Shown here in pieces: positions 43,473 to 53,273 of a stretch of DNA of 64,000 bases (within the stretch, counting starts at the first letter, position 1; every line of letters begins with the position of its first letter). This DNA is from Tenggerimyces flavus. GTDB taxonomy: Bacteria; Actinomycetota; Actinomycetes; Propionibacteriales; Actinopolymorphaceae. A program made the translations under genes and the position numbers. The notes under the pieces were generated by a model. The model did no database searches. It was not told the DNA's origin and saw only the letters and a program-made list of their open reading frames with translations. The stretch is taken from contig NZ_JAFBCM010000001.1 in the NCBI RefSeq assembly GCF_016907715.1, forward strand, positions 3,658,001 to 3,722,000. Direction: 5' to 3'.

Positions 43473-46400
43473 ATGGGCTGGCAGTTCTGGGTCGATCGCG
43501 GTGGGACGTTCACCGACATCGTGGCCCGGCGGCCCGACGGAGCGCTGGTCACGCACAAGCTGCTCTCGGAGAACCCGTCCCGCTACAACGACGCCGCGGT
43601 GGCCGGGATCCGTTCCCTGCTTGGGTCTTCCGGCGACATCGAGGTCGTGCGGATGGGCACGACGGTCGCGACGAACGCGCTGTTGGAACGCAAAGGTGAC
43701 CGCACGCTGCTCGTCATCACGAAGGGGTTCGGCGACGCGCTCCGGATCGGGTACCAGAACCGGCCGCGCATCTTCGACCGGCACATCCAGCTGCCGGAGC
43801 TGCTGCACGAACGCGTCGTCGAGGTGGACGAACGGATCACCGCCACCGGCGAGGTGCTGCGCCCGCCGCGGCTGGACGCGCTTCGGCCCGAGCTGGAACG
43901 CGCGTACCGCGACGGCATCCGCGCGGTCGCGGTCGTGTGCCTGCACTCGCACCTGTTCCCTGCGCACGAGCAGGCGGTCGGTGCGCTGGCCGCAGAGGTC
44001 GGCTTCCCACAGGTCTCGTTGTCGAGCGAGGCCTCGCCGTTGCTGAAGCTGATCCCGCGCGGCGATACCGCGGTGGTCGACGCGTACCTCTCGCCGATCC
44101 TGCGCCGGTACGTCCGGCAGGTCGCAGACGAGCTCGCGGGCGTGCGGCTGATGTTCATGCAGTCGAACGGCGGGCTCGCCGAGGCCGGGCACTTCCGCGG
44201 CAAGGACGCGATCCTGTCCGGGCCGGCGGGCGGGATCGTCGGCATGGTGCGGATGTCTGCCCTTGCTGGGTTCGAGAAGGTGATCGGGTTCGACATGGGC
44301 GGGACGTCGACGGACGTGTCGCACTACGCGGGCTCGTACGAGCGCGTGTTCAACACCCAGGTCGCCGGCGTGCGGCTGCGGGCGCCGATGCTCGACATCC
44401 ACACGGTCGCGGCGGGCGGCGGGTCGATCCTGCATTTCGACGGTTCGCGGTACCGGGTCGGGCCGGACTCGGCGGGCGCTTCGCCGGGGCCTGCTTGTTA
44501 CCGGAACGGCGGGCCGTTGACGGTGACGGACGCGAACGTGATGCTCGGCCGCATCCAACCGGCCTACTTCCCTTCGGTTTTCGGTTCGTCCGGTGATGAG
44601 CCGCTCGACGCCGAGGTCGTGAAGGTGAACTTCGCCGCGCTGGCTGAGGAGATCGGCGATGGCCGTTCGGCGGAGGAGGTCGCCGAGGGGTTCCTGCGGA
44701 TCGCGGTGGCGAACATGGCGAACGCCGTCAAGAAGATCTCGGTGCAGAAGGGCCACGACGTCACCGAGTACGTGCTGACGACGTTCGGCGGCGCGGGCGG
44801 GCAGCACGCGTGCGCGGTGGCGGACTCGTTGGGGATCCGTACGGTGCTGGTGCCGCCGATGGCGGGAGTCCTGTCCGCGTTGGGGATCGGGCTCGCGGAC
44901 GTGACGACGATGCGGGAGCAGTCGGTCGAGCAGCCGCTGTCCGCTTCGCTCTCCCGCGTGGCGGAGGTGGCCACGGAGCTGGAGGCCGCGGCTCGCGCGG
45001 AGCTGCTGGCGGAAGACGTACCGGCCGAGCGCATCGAGGTGACGCGGCGGGTGCACCTGCGCTACGACGGGACGGACACCGCGGTCCCGGTGGCGCTCGG
45101 GTCGCTGCGGTCGATGATGGCGGAGTTCGAGGCGGCGTACCGGCGGACGTACTCGTTCCTGATGGACCGCCCGCTGGTCGCCGAGGCCGTGTCGGTCGAG
45201 GCGGTGGGCCGCACGCCCCAGCCGGATCTCGCGATCGCGCCGGAGGCTGTCGACGCCGAGGCCGATTCGGTGCGGCGGATGTACGCGGGCGGGGAGTGGC
45301 GGGACGTGCCGTTGCGGCCGCGGACGTCGCTGCAACCCGGCGACCGCGTCGACGGACCGGCGATCGTCGCCGAGGACAACGCCACCACCGTCGTCGAGGA
45401 CGGCTGGTCCGCGACCGTCACCGACATCGGTCACCTGGTCGTCGAACGCGTGCGGTCCCGCGCCGACGTCGAACGGATCTCGACCGAGGTCGACCCGGTC
45501 CTGCTGGAGATCTTCAACAACCTCTTCATGTCCATCGCCGAGCAGATGGGCGCGCGCCTCGAATCGACCGCGCAGTCGGTGAACATCAAGGAGCGTTTGG
45601 ACTTCTCCTGCGCGCTGTTCGACCCCGACGGCAACCTGGTCGCGAACGCGCCGCACATGCCCGTGCACCTCGGCTCGATGGGATCGAGCGTGCAGGAGGT
45701 GATCCGGCGGCGGGCCGGTGCGATGCAGCCGGGCGACGTGTACGCGGTGAACGACCCGTACCACGGCGGCACGCACCTGCCCGACGTGACCGTGGTGACG
45801 CCGGTCTACTCGCCGTCGGGGTCGCAGGTGTTGTTCTACGTCGCGTCGCGCGGACACCACGCCGAGATCGGCGGGCTCACTCCCGGCTCGATGCCGGCGT
45901 TCTCTCGTACGGTCGACGAGGAGGGCATCCTCTTCGACAACTGGCTGCTGGTGTCCGACGGCCGGTTCCGCGAGGCCGAGACGCTCGAGCTGCTGACGTC
46001 CTCGTCCTACCCGTCGCGCGCGCCGCAGACCAACCTCGCCGACCTGCGGGCGCAGATCGCGGCGTCGGAGAAGGGCGTCGAAGAGGTGCGGCGGATGATC
46101 GAGCACTTCGGGCTCGACGTCGTGCAGGCGTACATGCGGCACGTCCAGGACAACGCCGAGGAAGCTGTTCGGCGAGTTCTGTCAACGCTGCAAGGAGGTT
46201 CGTACCGGTACGAGCACGACTCCGGCTCGTTCATCGAGGTGCAAGTACGGGTTGACAACGCCGAACGGACGGCCGAGCTCGACTTCACCGGGACGTCGCC
46301 GCAGGTGTCGACGAACTTCAACGCGCCCGCATCGGTGGCCACGGCGGCGGCGCTGTACGTCTTCCGCACGCTCGTCGACGACGACATCCCCTTGAACGAC

Positions 46401-47015
46401 GGGTGCCTGCGGCCGCTGCGGTTGGTCGTGCCGGCGGGGACGTTCCTCGCACCGGCGTACCCGGCGGCCGTCGTCGCGGGCAACGTCGAGACCTCGCAGG
46501 CCGTGACGGGCGCGCTGTACGCGGCGCTCGGCGTGCAGGCCGAGGGCTCGGGAACGATGAACAACGTGACGTTCGGCAACGCGCGGTACCAGTACTACGA
46601 GACGGTCGCGTCGGGCTCGGGCGCGGGGGAGGGCTTCGACGGGGCGCCGGTCGTGCAGACGCACATGACGAACTCCCGGCTGACCGATCCCGAGGTGCTG
46701 GAGTCGCGGTTCCCCGTGCTGGTGCGGTCGTTCGTCGTGCGCCGGGGCTCTGGCGGCCGCGGGCGGTGGCGCGGTGGGGACGGGGCCGTTCGGAGGCTGG
46801 AGTTCCGCGAAGCGATGACGGTGTCGACGTTGTCGTCGCACCGGCGGGTGCCGCCGTACGGGCTGGCCGGCGGGTCGCCGGGCGCGCTGGGGCGGAACTA
46901 CGTGGTGCGCGCCGATGGTACGGAGGTGTCGATGGCGGGCGCGGACTCGGTGGACGTCCAGCCGGGTGACGTGCTCGTGGTCGAGACTCCTGGCGGTGGG
47001 GGATACGGGCAGTAG
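43473..47015 (+). CDS. 5-oxoprolinase/hydantoinase, fused A and B subunits
   Basis: 1180 residues. The HyuA half begins [19 protein letters not shown] and has the ATPase-like motif [13 protein letters not shown]. The HyuB half starts near 670 ([21 protein letters not shown]...). Fused proteins of this size are ATP-dependent 5-oxoprolinases, which open 5-oxoproline to glutamate; hydantoin-type substrates remain possible. It begins 4 bp after the GNAT stop, within the dxr-ispG run, an unusual place. A glutamate/glutathione-cycle link to the gamma-glutamyltransferase at 59.6-61.4 kb is only a suggestion. Confidence 0.92.
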   Translation: MGWQFWVDRGGTFTDIVARRPDGALVTHKLLSENPSRYNDAAVAGIRSLLGSSGDIEVVRMGTTVATNALLERKGDRTLLVITKGFGDALRIGYQNRPRIFDRHIQLPELLHERVVEVDERITATGEVLRPPRLDALRPELERAYRDGIRAVAVVCLHSHLFPAHEQAVGALAAEVGFPQVSLSSEASPLLKLIPRGDTAVVDAYLSPILRRYVRQVADELAGVRLMFMQSNGGLAEAGHFRGKDAILSGPAGGIVGMVRMSALAGFEKVIGFDMGGTSTDVSHYAGSYERVFNTQVAGVRLRAPMLDIHTVAAGGGSILHFDGSRYRVGPDSAGASPGPACYRNGGPLTVTDANVMLGRIQPAYFPSVFGSSGDEPLDAEVVKVNFAALAEEIGDGRSAEEVAEGFLRIAVANMANAVKKISVQKGHDVTEYVLTTFGGAGGQHACAVADSLGIRTVLVPPMAGVLSALGIGLADVTTMREQSVEQPLSASLSRVAEVATELEAAARAELLAEDVPAERIEVTRRVHLRYDGTDTAVPVALGSLRSMMAEFEAAYRRTYSFLMDRPLVAEAVSVEAVGRTPQPDLAIAPEAVDAEADSVRRMYAGGEWRDVPLRPRTSLQPGDRVDGPAIVAEDNATTVVEDGWSATVTDIGHLVVERVRSRADVERISTEVDPVLLEIFNNLFMSIAEQMGARLESTAQSVNIKERLDFSCALFDPDGNLVANAPHMPVHLGSMGSSVQEVIRRRAGAMQPGDVYAVNDPYHGGTHLPDVTVVTPVYSPSGSQVLFYVASRGHHAEIGGLTPGSMPAFSRTVDEEGILFDNWLLVSDGRFREAETLELLTSSSYPSRAPQTNLADLRAQIAASEKGVEEVRRMIEHFGLDVVQAYMRHVQDNAEEAVRRVLSTLQGGSYRYEHDSGSFIEVQVRVDNAERTAELDFTGTSPQVSTNFNAPASVATAAALYVFRTLVDDDIPLNDGCLRPLRLVVPAGTFLAPAYPAAVVAGNVETSQAVTGALYAALGVQAEGSGTMNNVTFGNARYQYYETVASGSGAGEGFDGAPVVQTHMTNSRLTDPEVLESRFPVLVRSFVVRRGSGGRGRWRGGDGAVRRLEFREAMTVSTLSSHRRVPPYGLAGGSPGALGRNYVVRADGTEVSMAGADSVDVQPGDVLVVETPGGGGYGQ

Positions 47016-47025
47016 GGTCGGAGTC

Positions 47026-47466
47026 GTGGCTGATCTCTCCGATGTGGTGAAGGTGGGTTCGGGCGACTCCTACCTCGCGGTGGTGTCGACGACGCGGCGG
47101 GACGGATCCGTTCTGTCCACAGTGATCAACGCGGGCGTAGTCGCGCATCCGTCGACCGGGGAACAGGTCGTCGGCGCGGTGCTCGTGGGCGGAGTGCGGA
47201 AGATCGCGCACCTGCGCGAGCGGCCGCGGCTGACCGTGACGTGGCGGGCGGGCTGGTCCTGGGTGACGGCCGAGGGCCCGGCGGAGCTCATCGGTCCGGA
47301 CGATCCGTACGACGGCGTCGATGCCGAGCGGTTGCGGCTGTTGCTGCGGGAGACGTTCGCCGGTGCGGGCGGGACGCACGACGACTGGGACGAGTACGAC
47401 CGCGTGATGGCCTCGGACCGTCGCGTCGTCGTGCTGGTGACGCCGGACCGGATCTACGGCAGCTAG
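47026..47466 (+). CDS. PPOX/F420-type split-barrel oxidoreductase
   Basis: 146 residues. SYLAVVSTTRRDGSVLSTVIN, then GGVRKIAHLRERPRLTVTWRAGWSWVTAEGPAEL split at the Trp pair, is the pattern of the pyridoxamine-oxidase-like family that binds FMN or F420 (TIGR03618-like). The substrate is unknown. The GTG at 47026 has GGGTCGGAG upstream. It starts 10 bp after the oxoprolinase and ends 3 bp before the exonuclease gene. Confidence 0.8.
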   Translation: MADLSDVVKVGSGDSYLAVVSTTRRDGSVLSTVINAGVVAHPSTGEQVVGAVLVGGVRKIAHLRERPRLTVTWRAGWSWVTAEGPAELIGPDDPYDGVDAERLRLLLRETFAGAGGTHDDWDEYDRVMASDRRVVVLVTPDRIYGS

Positions 47467-47469
47467 GCC

Positions 47470-47985
47470 GTGTACGCGGTCGTCGACGTCGAGGGGAACG
47501 GGCAGTCTCCGCCGGATCTCGTGGAGATCGCGGTGGTGCCGGTGTCCGCTTCGTTGGAGATCGGCGACTTTCGTTCCTGGCTGGTCCGGCCGCCGCGGCC
47601 GATCACGGCGGTGGTGACGTCGAAGGTGCACGGGATCACGAACGACGACGTGGCGTCCGAGCCGTCGTGGGCGTCGGTGGCTGACGAGGTCGCGGCGGCG
47701 CTCGCCGGGCGGGTGCTGGTGGCGCACAACGCGTCAGTCGAACGTTCCGTCCTCGCCCGCCACCTGCCGTCGTACGCGCCGTCCGAGGTGATCGACACGC
47801 TCGCGCTGGCACGCCGCACCTGGCCCGAGCTCGCCGGCCACGGCCTCGACGCCCTGATCCGAGCGCGCGGGATCCGCATGAGCACCCGCTACGGCCAGCG
47901 GCACCGCGCCGGGTATGACGCCCACGCCACCGCCCTGATCTTCCGCCAGCTCCGCACCGACAACCTCACCCTCCTCGACGGCTGA
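47470..47985 (+). CDS. DnaQ-like 3'-5' exonuclease
   Basis: 171 residues. ExoI-type motif VVDVEGNG (Asp6, Glu8), ExoII-type LVAHNASVERSVL and ExoIII-type HRAGYDAHAT show a DEDDh nuclease. In the ExoII motif the usual Asp position reads Glu (SVER), which may weaken metal binding. It could proofread or degrade short nucleic acids. The GTG start is only 3 bp after the previous stop, so translation is coupled. A large palindrome follows immediately. Confidence 0.83.
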   Translation: MYAVVDVEGNGQSPPDLVEIAVVPVSASLEIGDFRSWLVRPPRPITAVVTSKVHGITNDDVASEPSWASVADEVAAALAGRVLVAHNASVERSVLARHLPSYAPSEVIDTLALARRTWPELAGHGLDALIRARGIRMSTRYGQRHRAGYDAHATALIFRQLRTDNLTLLDG

Positions 47986-47990
47986 AGCTC

Positions 47991-48046
47991 AACTGTGGGG
48001 TTCTGGTAGCGACACGCTGGCGTGTCGCTACCAGAATCCCACAGTT
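47991..48046. repeat. Palindromic repeat, family B (copy 1)
   Basis: A 56-bp near-perfect palindrome: 27-base arms with a 2-base loop; the only mismatch becomes a G-U pair in RNA. It starts AACTGTGGGGTTCTGG and lies 5 bp after the exonuclease stop. A second copy is at 59454-59511. It may end the dxr-to-exonuclease transcript. Confidence 0.92.
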
Positions 48047-48087
48047 TGAGGGCACCCGTGATCTGTCGCGCCCGCTAGCGTGGGTCC

Positions 48088-49101
48088 GTGCTCCATCTCC
48101 GCGTCACGTCCCCGCCCGACCGGACCGAGGCCGTCCTGCACCTGCTCGAGACCTGCCCGGGCACGGCGCATCTCGCCGTGCTCGAGGGCGCCGCCAGGCT
48201 GCCCGCCCACGGTGACCTGGTGATCGCGGACGTCGCGCGCGAGTCGGTCGACGAGCTCGTCGAGAACCTCCGCGAGCTCGGCATCCACCAGAACGGCGGC
48301 ATCGCGATCGAGGTCCTCGACACCGTGATCTCCGACGCCGCCGAGAAGGCGGAGGACGACGCGCCGGGCGAGGGTGCGGACGCCGTGATCTGGGAGGAGG
48401 TCGTACGCCGCACCAGCCAGGACTCGGTGCTGTCGTGGACGTACGTCGTCTTCCTCTTCCTCGCGACCACGCTCGCCGCCATCGCCGTGATCCTCGACTC
48501 GGCGATCCTGGTGATCGGCGCGATGGTCGTCGGCCCGGAGTTCGGACCGATCGCCGCGATCGCGGTCGGTTTGGTGCACGGCCGGATCGGACTGCTGCGG
48601 ACCTCGTTCGTCACGCTCGTGGTCGGCTTCGTGATCGCGATCGTCGGCACCACCCTCCTGTGCCTGATCGCCTGGGCCGTCGGCTGGATCGGCCCCGAGG
48701 TCTTCGACGGTGAACGGCCGCTGACCGGGTTCATCTGGCGACCGGACAAATGGTCCTTCGTGGTCGCGTTCATCGCCGGTGTGGCCGGCGTCGTCTCGCT
48801 CACGTCCTCGAAGTCCGGGGCGCTCGTCGGCGTGTTCATCTCGGTCACCACCGTTCCCGCCGCCGGCGACTTCGCCCTCGCGCTCGCGTTGGGCAACGGC
48901 CGTGAGATGGGCGGCTCGGCGACCCAGCTGGGCGTCAACCTCACCGCGATGGTGCTCGCCGGGGTGCTCACCTTGGTTGCCCAGAAGCTGCTCCGCCAAC
49001 CGTTCCAATCCATCAGGGATCGAATCCCCATGGGGACCGACGCGTCGCGCTCGGTATCCTCAGCAGCTTCACCCGTTCGTACTGAGGAGAACCAGCCGTG
49101 A
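48088..49101 (+). CDS. DUF389 family membrane protein
   Basis: 337 residues. A soluble N-terminal part of about 115 residues is followed by six or so membrane helices, including [21 protein letters not shown], written here as [13 protein letters not shown] plus IAAIAVGL, and [18 protein letters not shown], the hallmarks of DUF389. The function is unknown. It starts with GTG and its stop overlaps the proS start by 4 bp, so the two are co-translated. Confidence 0.88.
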   Translation: MLHLRVTSPPDRTEAVLHLLETCPGTAHLAVLEGAARLPAHGDLVIADVARESVDELVENLRELGIHQNGGIAIEVLDTVISDAAEKAEDDAPGEGADAVIWEEVVRRTSQDSVLSWTYVVFLFLATTLAAIAVILDSAILVIGAMVVGPEFGPIAAIAVGLVHGRIGLLRTSFVTLVVGFVIAIVGTTLLCLIAWAVGWIGPEVFDGERPLTGFIWRPDKWSFVVAFIAGVAGVVSLTSSKSGALVGVFISVTTVPAAGDFALALALGNGREMGGSATQLGVNLTAMVLAGVLTLVAQKLLRQPFQSIRDRIPMGTDASRSVSSAASPVRTEENQP

Positions 49102-50867
49102 TCTCGCGGATGTCGTCGCTGTTCCTGCGTACTCTGCGCGAGGATCCGGCCGACGCTGAGGTGCCGAGCCACCGGCTCCTGGTACGTGCCGGCTACATCC
49201 GGCGGGTCGCGCCGGGCATCTACTCGTGGCTGCCACTGGGTTGGCGTACGTACCTGAACGTCGAGCGCGTCGTCCGCGAGGAGATGGACGCCGCCGGCTT
49301 CCAGGAGGTGCACCTCCCGGCGCTGCTGCCGCGCGAACCGTACGAGCGCACCAACCGTTGGACCGAGTACGGCGACGACATCTTCCGCCTGCAGGACCGG
49401 CGGGGCAACGACTACCTGCTCGGGCCGACGCACGAGGAGATCTTCACGCTGCTGGTGAAGGACCTGTTCTCCTCGTACAAGGATCTGCCGCTCTCGATCT
49501 ACCAGATCCAGTGGAAGTTCCGCGACGAGACGCGGCCCCGCGCCGGGCTGCTGCGCGGCCGCGAGTTCTCGATGAAGGACTCGTACTCGTTCGACATCGA
49601 CGACCCGGGCCTGGAGAAGTCGTACGCGATGCACCGCGACGCGTACATGAAGACGTTCGACCGGCTCGGCCTCGACTACGTGATCGTGACCGCGGTGTCG
49701 GGTGCGATGGGCGGGTCGCTGTCGGAGGAGTTCCTGTCGCCGACCGACGTCGGTGAGGACACGTTCGTACGCTGCAGCACCTGCGACTACGCCGGCAACA
49801 CCGAGGCCGTCGAGGTCGCGGCATCGGCCGCGCTCCCGTTCGACGACGCGCCTGCGGCGCATGTCGAGGAGACCCCGAACACCCCGACGATCGACACCCT
49901 GGTCGATTTGCTCAACGAGCGTGGCGATCTGGCACGTTCGGACCGGCCGTGGACCGCGGCCGACACGTTGAAGAACGTCGTCGTGAAGGTCTCGCACCCT
50001 GGCGGGGAGACCGAGCTGCTCGCGGTCGGCGTCCCCGGTGACCGGGAGATCGACGAGAAGCGGCTCGGCGCGCAACTGTATCCGTCCACGTTCGCGACGG
50101 TGACCGACGCCGACTTCGAGGCGAACCCCGCGCTGGTGAAGGGCTACATCGGCCCGGAGGCGTTGGGATCGGAGAAGCCGGCGGGCGTGCGCTACCTGGT
50201 CGACCCGCGGGTCGTCGACGGCACGCGCTGGGTGACCGGTGCGAACGTCGCCGGCAAGCACGTCGTCGACCTCGTCGCGGGCCGCGACTTCCAAACGGAC
50301 GGGACGATTCTCGCCGCCGAGGTACGCGCCGGCGACCCCTGCCCGCGCTGCGGCAGTGAGCTGACGACCGCGCGTGGCCTGGAGATCGGGCACATCTTCG
50401 CGCTGGGCCGGAAGTTCGCCGAGGCGCTGGATCTCAAGGTGCTCGACGAGAACGGCAAGCAGGTCACGGTCACGATGGGCTCGTACGGCATCGGCGTGAG
50501 CCGCGCGCTGGCCGCGATCGCGGAGAACAACCACGACGACAAGGGCCTGATCTGGCCGCGCGAGATCAGCCCGTACGACGTGCACATCGTGGCGACCGGC
50601 AAGGCCGACGAGCCGTTCGCGGTCGCGGAGCGCCTCGCCGCTTCCCTCGACGAGCAGGGCGTCCGCGTCCTGCTCGACGACCGCCGGGCGGCGACCGCGG
50701 GGGAGAAGTTCAACGACGCCGACCTGATCGGCATCCCGACCATCGTCGTCTGCGGCCGCCGCATCGTCGACGGCCGCGTCGAGGTGAAGGACCGCCGGAC
50801 CAGCGAGCGGATCGACGTCCCGATCGACGAGGCCCTCCAGCATCTCCTCGAAGCCGTCCGCGGCTGA
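49098..50867 (+). CDS. proS: Prolyl-tRNA synthetase (bacterial type)
   Basis: 589 residues. Class II motifs: motif 1 around [21 protein letters not shown] (as [12 protein letters not shown]), motif 2 [18 protein letters not shown], motif 3 [14 protein letters not shown]. The insertion (editing) domain that removes Ala from tRNA-Pro spans about 225-390, so this is the long bacterial form. The C-terminal anticodon-binding domain follows. The GTG start overlaps the DUF389 stop. In actinobacteria proS often lies shortly after ispG and the GNAT gene; here 5.6 kb of extra genes intervene. Confidence 0.97.
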   Translation: MISRMSSLFLRTLREDPADAEVPSHRLLVRAGYIRRVAPGIYSWLPLGWRTYLNVERVVREEMDAAGFQEVHLPALLPREPYERTNRWTEYGDDIFRLQDRRGNDYLLGPTHEEIFTLLVKDLFSSYKDLPLSIYQIQWKFRDETRPRAGLLRGREFSMKDSYSFDIDDPGLEKSYAMHRDAYMKTFDRLGLDYVIVTAVSGAMGGSLSEEFLSPTDVGEDTFVRCSTCDYAGNTEAVEVAASAALPFDDAPAAHVEETPNTPTIDTLVDLLNERGDLARSDRPWTAADTLKNVVVKVSHPGGETELLAVGVPGDREIDEKRLGAQLYPSTFATVTDADFEANPALVKGYIGPEALGSEKPAGVRYLVDPRVVDGTRWVTGANVAGKHVVDLVAGRDFQTDGTILAAEVRAGDPCPRCGSELTTARGLEIGHIFALGRKFAEALDLKVLDENGKQVTVTMGSYGIGVSRALAAIAENNHDDKGLIWPREISPYDVHIVATGKADEPFAVAERLAASLDEQGVRVLLDDRRAATAGEKFNDADLIGIPTIVVCGRRIVDGRVEVKDRRTSERIDVPIDEALQHLLEAVRG

Positions 50868-50876
50868 CCCGGTGCG

Positions 50877-50901
50877 TTGGATGAAGGGCACCTTCATCCA
50901 A
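50877..50901. repeat. Palindromic repeat, family A (copy 1)
   Basis: TTGGATGAAGG, loop GCA, CCTTCATCCAA: 11-bp perfect arms, located 10 bp after the proS stop. Confidence 0.9.
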
Positions 50902-50940
50902 ACCTCGGCCGTCCCACTCGCGAGTGTGCCCCTCACCGCG

Positions 50941-51015
50941 GTGATCATGAACGTGATCATGAAGCCGGAGTGGTCGTATGCGCCAGTGTGGCTTCATGAT
51001 CACGTACATGATCAC
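50941..51015. repeat. Large hairpin built of family C modules
   Basis: 26-base arms (50941-50966 and 50990-51015) with one mismatch around a 23-base loop. Each arm contains GTGATCATG twice-type modules (GTGATCATGAACGTGATCAT in the left arm). It lies between the converging 3' ends of proS and the first tannase gene. Confidence 0.88.
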
Positions 51016-51034
51016 GGGGCGGGCAGGGCGCTGC

Positions 51035-51061
51035 TTTGGATGAAGGGCACCTTCATCCAAA
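51035..51061. repeat. Palindromic repeat, family A (copy 2)
   Basis: TTTGGATGAAGG, loop GCA, CCTTCATCCAAA: 12-bp perfect arms. It is nearly identical to 50877-50901. Confidence 0.9.
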
Positions 51062-51064
51062 CCT

Positions 51065-51091
51065 ATTGGATGAAGGTGCCCTTCATGCAAT
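51065..51091. repeat. Palindromic repeat, family A (copy 3)
   Basis: ATTGGATGAAGG, loop TGC, CCTTCATGCAAT: 12-bp arms with one mismatch. It lies 4 bp beyond the stop codon of the minus-strand tannase gene and only 3 bp from copy 2. Confidence 0.88.
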
Positions 51092-51095
51092 CCGG

Positions 51096-52730
51096 TCAGC
51101 GGGCGATGGGGCCCGGGATCGCGTGGAGGTAGCTGCCCGCCCAGTCGATCCGGTCGTGCGTGGGCCTCATCGGCGGAGCGGGGACGAAGTTGCTCGCCTC
51201 GTCGATCGAGCCGCTGCCGTCGTACCGAGCCCGTAGCGGGTACGGGAAGACCGGCCGCGTCCGAGCCACGTTGCCCTGTTGGTCGAACGAGGTCGCGACG
51301 ATCTTCCTCGGCGCGTTCCCCTCGTCCACCCAGTCCAGCAGCGCGGGGAGCGGGTCGAACGAAGGGCCGCCGGGGACCTCGCAATGCGGCTTGGCCGGCA
51401 CCATGAACGTACGCATCCATCGCTGCGTCGCTGTCAAGCCGCCGTTGCGGGCGACCACACGGTCGTAGTAGTTGAGAGTTCCGACCGCCGGGATCGCGTG
51501 GTCGTTCCAACCGTGCCAGAGGATCAGCTTCCCACCGGCGCGGCGGAACTCGGACAGGTCCAGCGCCAGCGCGTTCCCCTTCACCCCCTCCGGTGTCAGT
51601 TTGTGCAGCGCGGACTGGGTGAACGCGACCGACGCCAGGGACGAGTGCGGCCTGCCGATCGGGTAGCCGACGTACCTCAGGTAGTTGTCCGGCAACGCCG
51701 ACAGGAAGTCCTCGCCGTTCGGACCGGGCACGACGCTGTACACCCAGGCCAGCTCGCTGCCGCGCGTCTGCCACCCGGGGTACAGCCGCGAACCAAGCGC
51801 GTCGGTGGGTCCGGCGTACAGCTTGCGCGCCGTCGTGACCTGCGCAGGTGTCAAGCAGGACGGGAGGTCCGTGCCGGCAGGGCACCGCAGAAGGGCGGGG
51901 TCGTACGTGCACGCCCGCGGGTCCTCGAGCTGGCCGTCGACCAGACCGTCGAGCCCGTCACAGGCCGCCAGAACGGCGGCGTTCAGCGCCGGCAGCTTGT
52001 CGATGGTCAGGATCGGCTGGCCGGCGGAGTTCCTGTTCGCCTTGATGATCCACGGCATATACACGCCGAACAGCGGCCCCATGTAGTTGACCGGCGCGCC
52101 GGCGATGATGCCGTCGAAGTCGTGCGGGTAGCGCTGCGCGAGCAGCAGGGCCTCGCGCCCGCCGGTCGAGCAGCCGTTGAAGTACGAGTACTTCGGCGCC
52201 CTGCCGTAGAACGTCGCGATGATCCGCTTCGCGGCCCGCGCGACGACGTGCGGTGCGCGGTAGAAGTAGTCGTTCCGCGCGGCCTGGTCGTCCGCGGCCC
52301 AGCGGCCGTCGAACAGCTCCTGACCAGGCAACGGGCTGGTGTGGCCGTCGTTCGTCGCGCCGACCACGAGGTCGCGGCCGGGGGTGCCGCAGTTCGGGAT
52401 CGCGACGTCGCGGATCAGTCCGCACAGGCCGTCACAGCCGTACTGGACGTACCGGCCGGTGTATGTGCTGAGCGGCAGCTTCAGCTGGAAGTCGACCGCC
52501 GGCGCGACGCGGCCGGTGACGGCGCAGTACGTCGTACCGTTCGCGCTGACCTCCGTGGCCGCCGTGACCACGGTCGACACACCGGGGTAGCTGCGGACGA
52601 GGTCGGCACATCGGACGACCGGCGGCACGGTGCCGCCGGACGCCACGGCCGGAGCGGACAGCAGTCCGCCGACCGCGGCGACGATCACCGCGACGGCCGC
52701 GATGGCGCGGCCGAGAGTGGAGCGGGTCAT
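51096..52730 (-). CDS. Secreted tannase/feruloyl esterase family protein 1
   Basis: 544 residues. A Sec signal (LGRAIAAVAVIVAAVGGLL...AVAS) precedes the family domain. The catalytic set fits the CS-D-HC arrangement: Cys187-Ser188 (NGCSTGG), Asp410 (GWNDHAIP) and His449-Cys450 (KPHCE), where the two Cys form a disulfide that holds Ser and His together. Many other Cys pairs fit an extracellular enzyme. It should cleave phenolic esters such as ferulates or gallates. The ATG at 52730 follows GAGGAG. A paralog lies 0.5 kb upstream. Confidence 0.9.
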   Translation of the reverse strand: MTRSTLGRAIAAVAVIVAAVGGLLSAPAVASGGTVPPVVRCADLVRSYPGVSTVVTAATEVSANGTTYCAVTGRVAPAVDFQLKLPLSTYTGRYVQYGCDGLCGLIRDVAIPNCGTPGRDLVVGATNDGHTSPLPGQELFDGRWAADDQAARNDYFYRAPHVVARAAKRIIATFYGRAPKYSYFNGCSTGGREALLLAQRYPHDFDGIIAGAPVNYMGPLFGVYMPWIIKANRNSAGQPILTIDKLPALNAAVLAACDGLDGLVDGQLEDPRACTYDPALLRCPAGTDLPSCLTPAQVTTARKLYAGPTDALGSRLYPGWQTRGSELAWVYSVVPGPNGEDFLSALPDNYLRYVGYPIGRPHSSLASVAFTQSALHKLTPEGVKGNALALDLSEFRRAGGKLILWHGWNDHAIPAVGTLNYYDRVVARNGGLTATQRWMRTFMVPAKPHCEVPGGPSFDPLPALLDWVDEGNAPRKIVATSFDQQGNVARTRPVFPYPLRARYDGSGSIDEASNFVPAPPMRPTHDRIDWAGSYLHAIPGPIAR

Positions 52731-52801
52731 GATGACTCCTCGGGGGTGAGCAAACCTTCGCTTCACCCCTGGCGTCGAACGGCAGGCCGAGCAATCGACA
52801 G

Positions 52802-53197
52802 TCAGTTCTGGGAAATCATCCAGACGTGCCCGAACGGGTCGCGGAGCCGGCCGACCCGCCCGTACGGGTGGTCGTCGATCGGGTAGATCACGGTCGCGCC
52901 GGCCTTCTCCATCGCCGTACCAACCGCGTCGGCGTCGGCGACGGTCAGCTCGAGGATCACCGGCGAGCCGGCCAGGTCGGACGGGCCGACATCCGGAGTG
53001 CCCGGCTCCTCGTCCTTCAGCGTGAAGCTGACCTGGCCGAACCGCAGCTCGGCATGCACGATCTTGCCGTCGTCACCCTCGTACCTGGAGACCTCTTCGG
53101 CCCCGAACGCCTCGACGTAGAAGGCGATCGCCCGGCCCGCGTCGGCGACGATCAGGCGGGGCTGGAGGGTGCTTTGCTGCGTTGTCGTTGCAGTCAT
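52802..53197 (-). CDS. VOC (glyoxalase/PhnB-like) family protein
   Basis: 131 residues with two beta-alpha-beta-beta-beta units: LIVADAGRAIAFYVEAFGAEEV and the C-terminal YGRVGRLRDPFGHVWMISQN-type segment (GRLRDPFGHVWMI). The metal-ligand His/Glu pattern is partial. The function is unknown; family members include dioxygenases, epimerases and drug-binding proteins. It lies between two tannase-like genes on the same strand, possibly co-transcribed with the downstream one. Confidence 0.85.
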   Translation of the reverse strand: MTATTTQQSTLQPRLIVADAGRAIAFYVEAFGAEEVSRYEGDDGKIVHAELRFGQVSFTLKDEEPGTPDVGPSDLAGSPVILELTVADADAVGTAMEKAGATVIYPIDDHPYGRVGRLRDPFGHVWMISQN

Positions 53198-53273
53198 GAG
53201 CCCAGGATGGGTGCCCGCGCGGCGGCAGGGATTGGAAAAACGTGCCGCCGCGCGGGCTTCCGGGCTCCGCGGC

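Noticed and set aside
50881-51061. Short peptides starting MKGTFIQT near several gaps
   Set aside because: They come from the family A palindrome itself, which contains ATG; no conserved reading frame follows.
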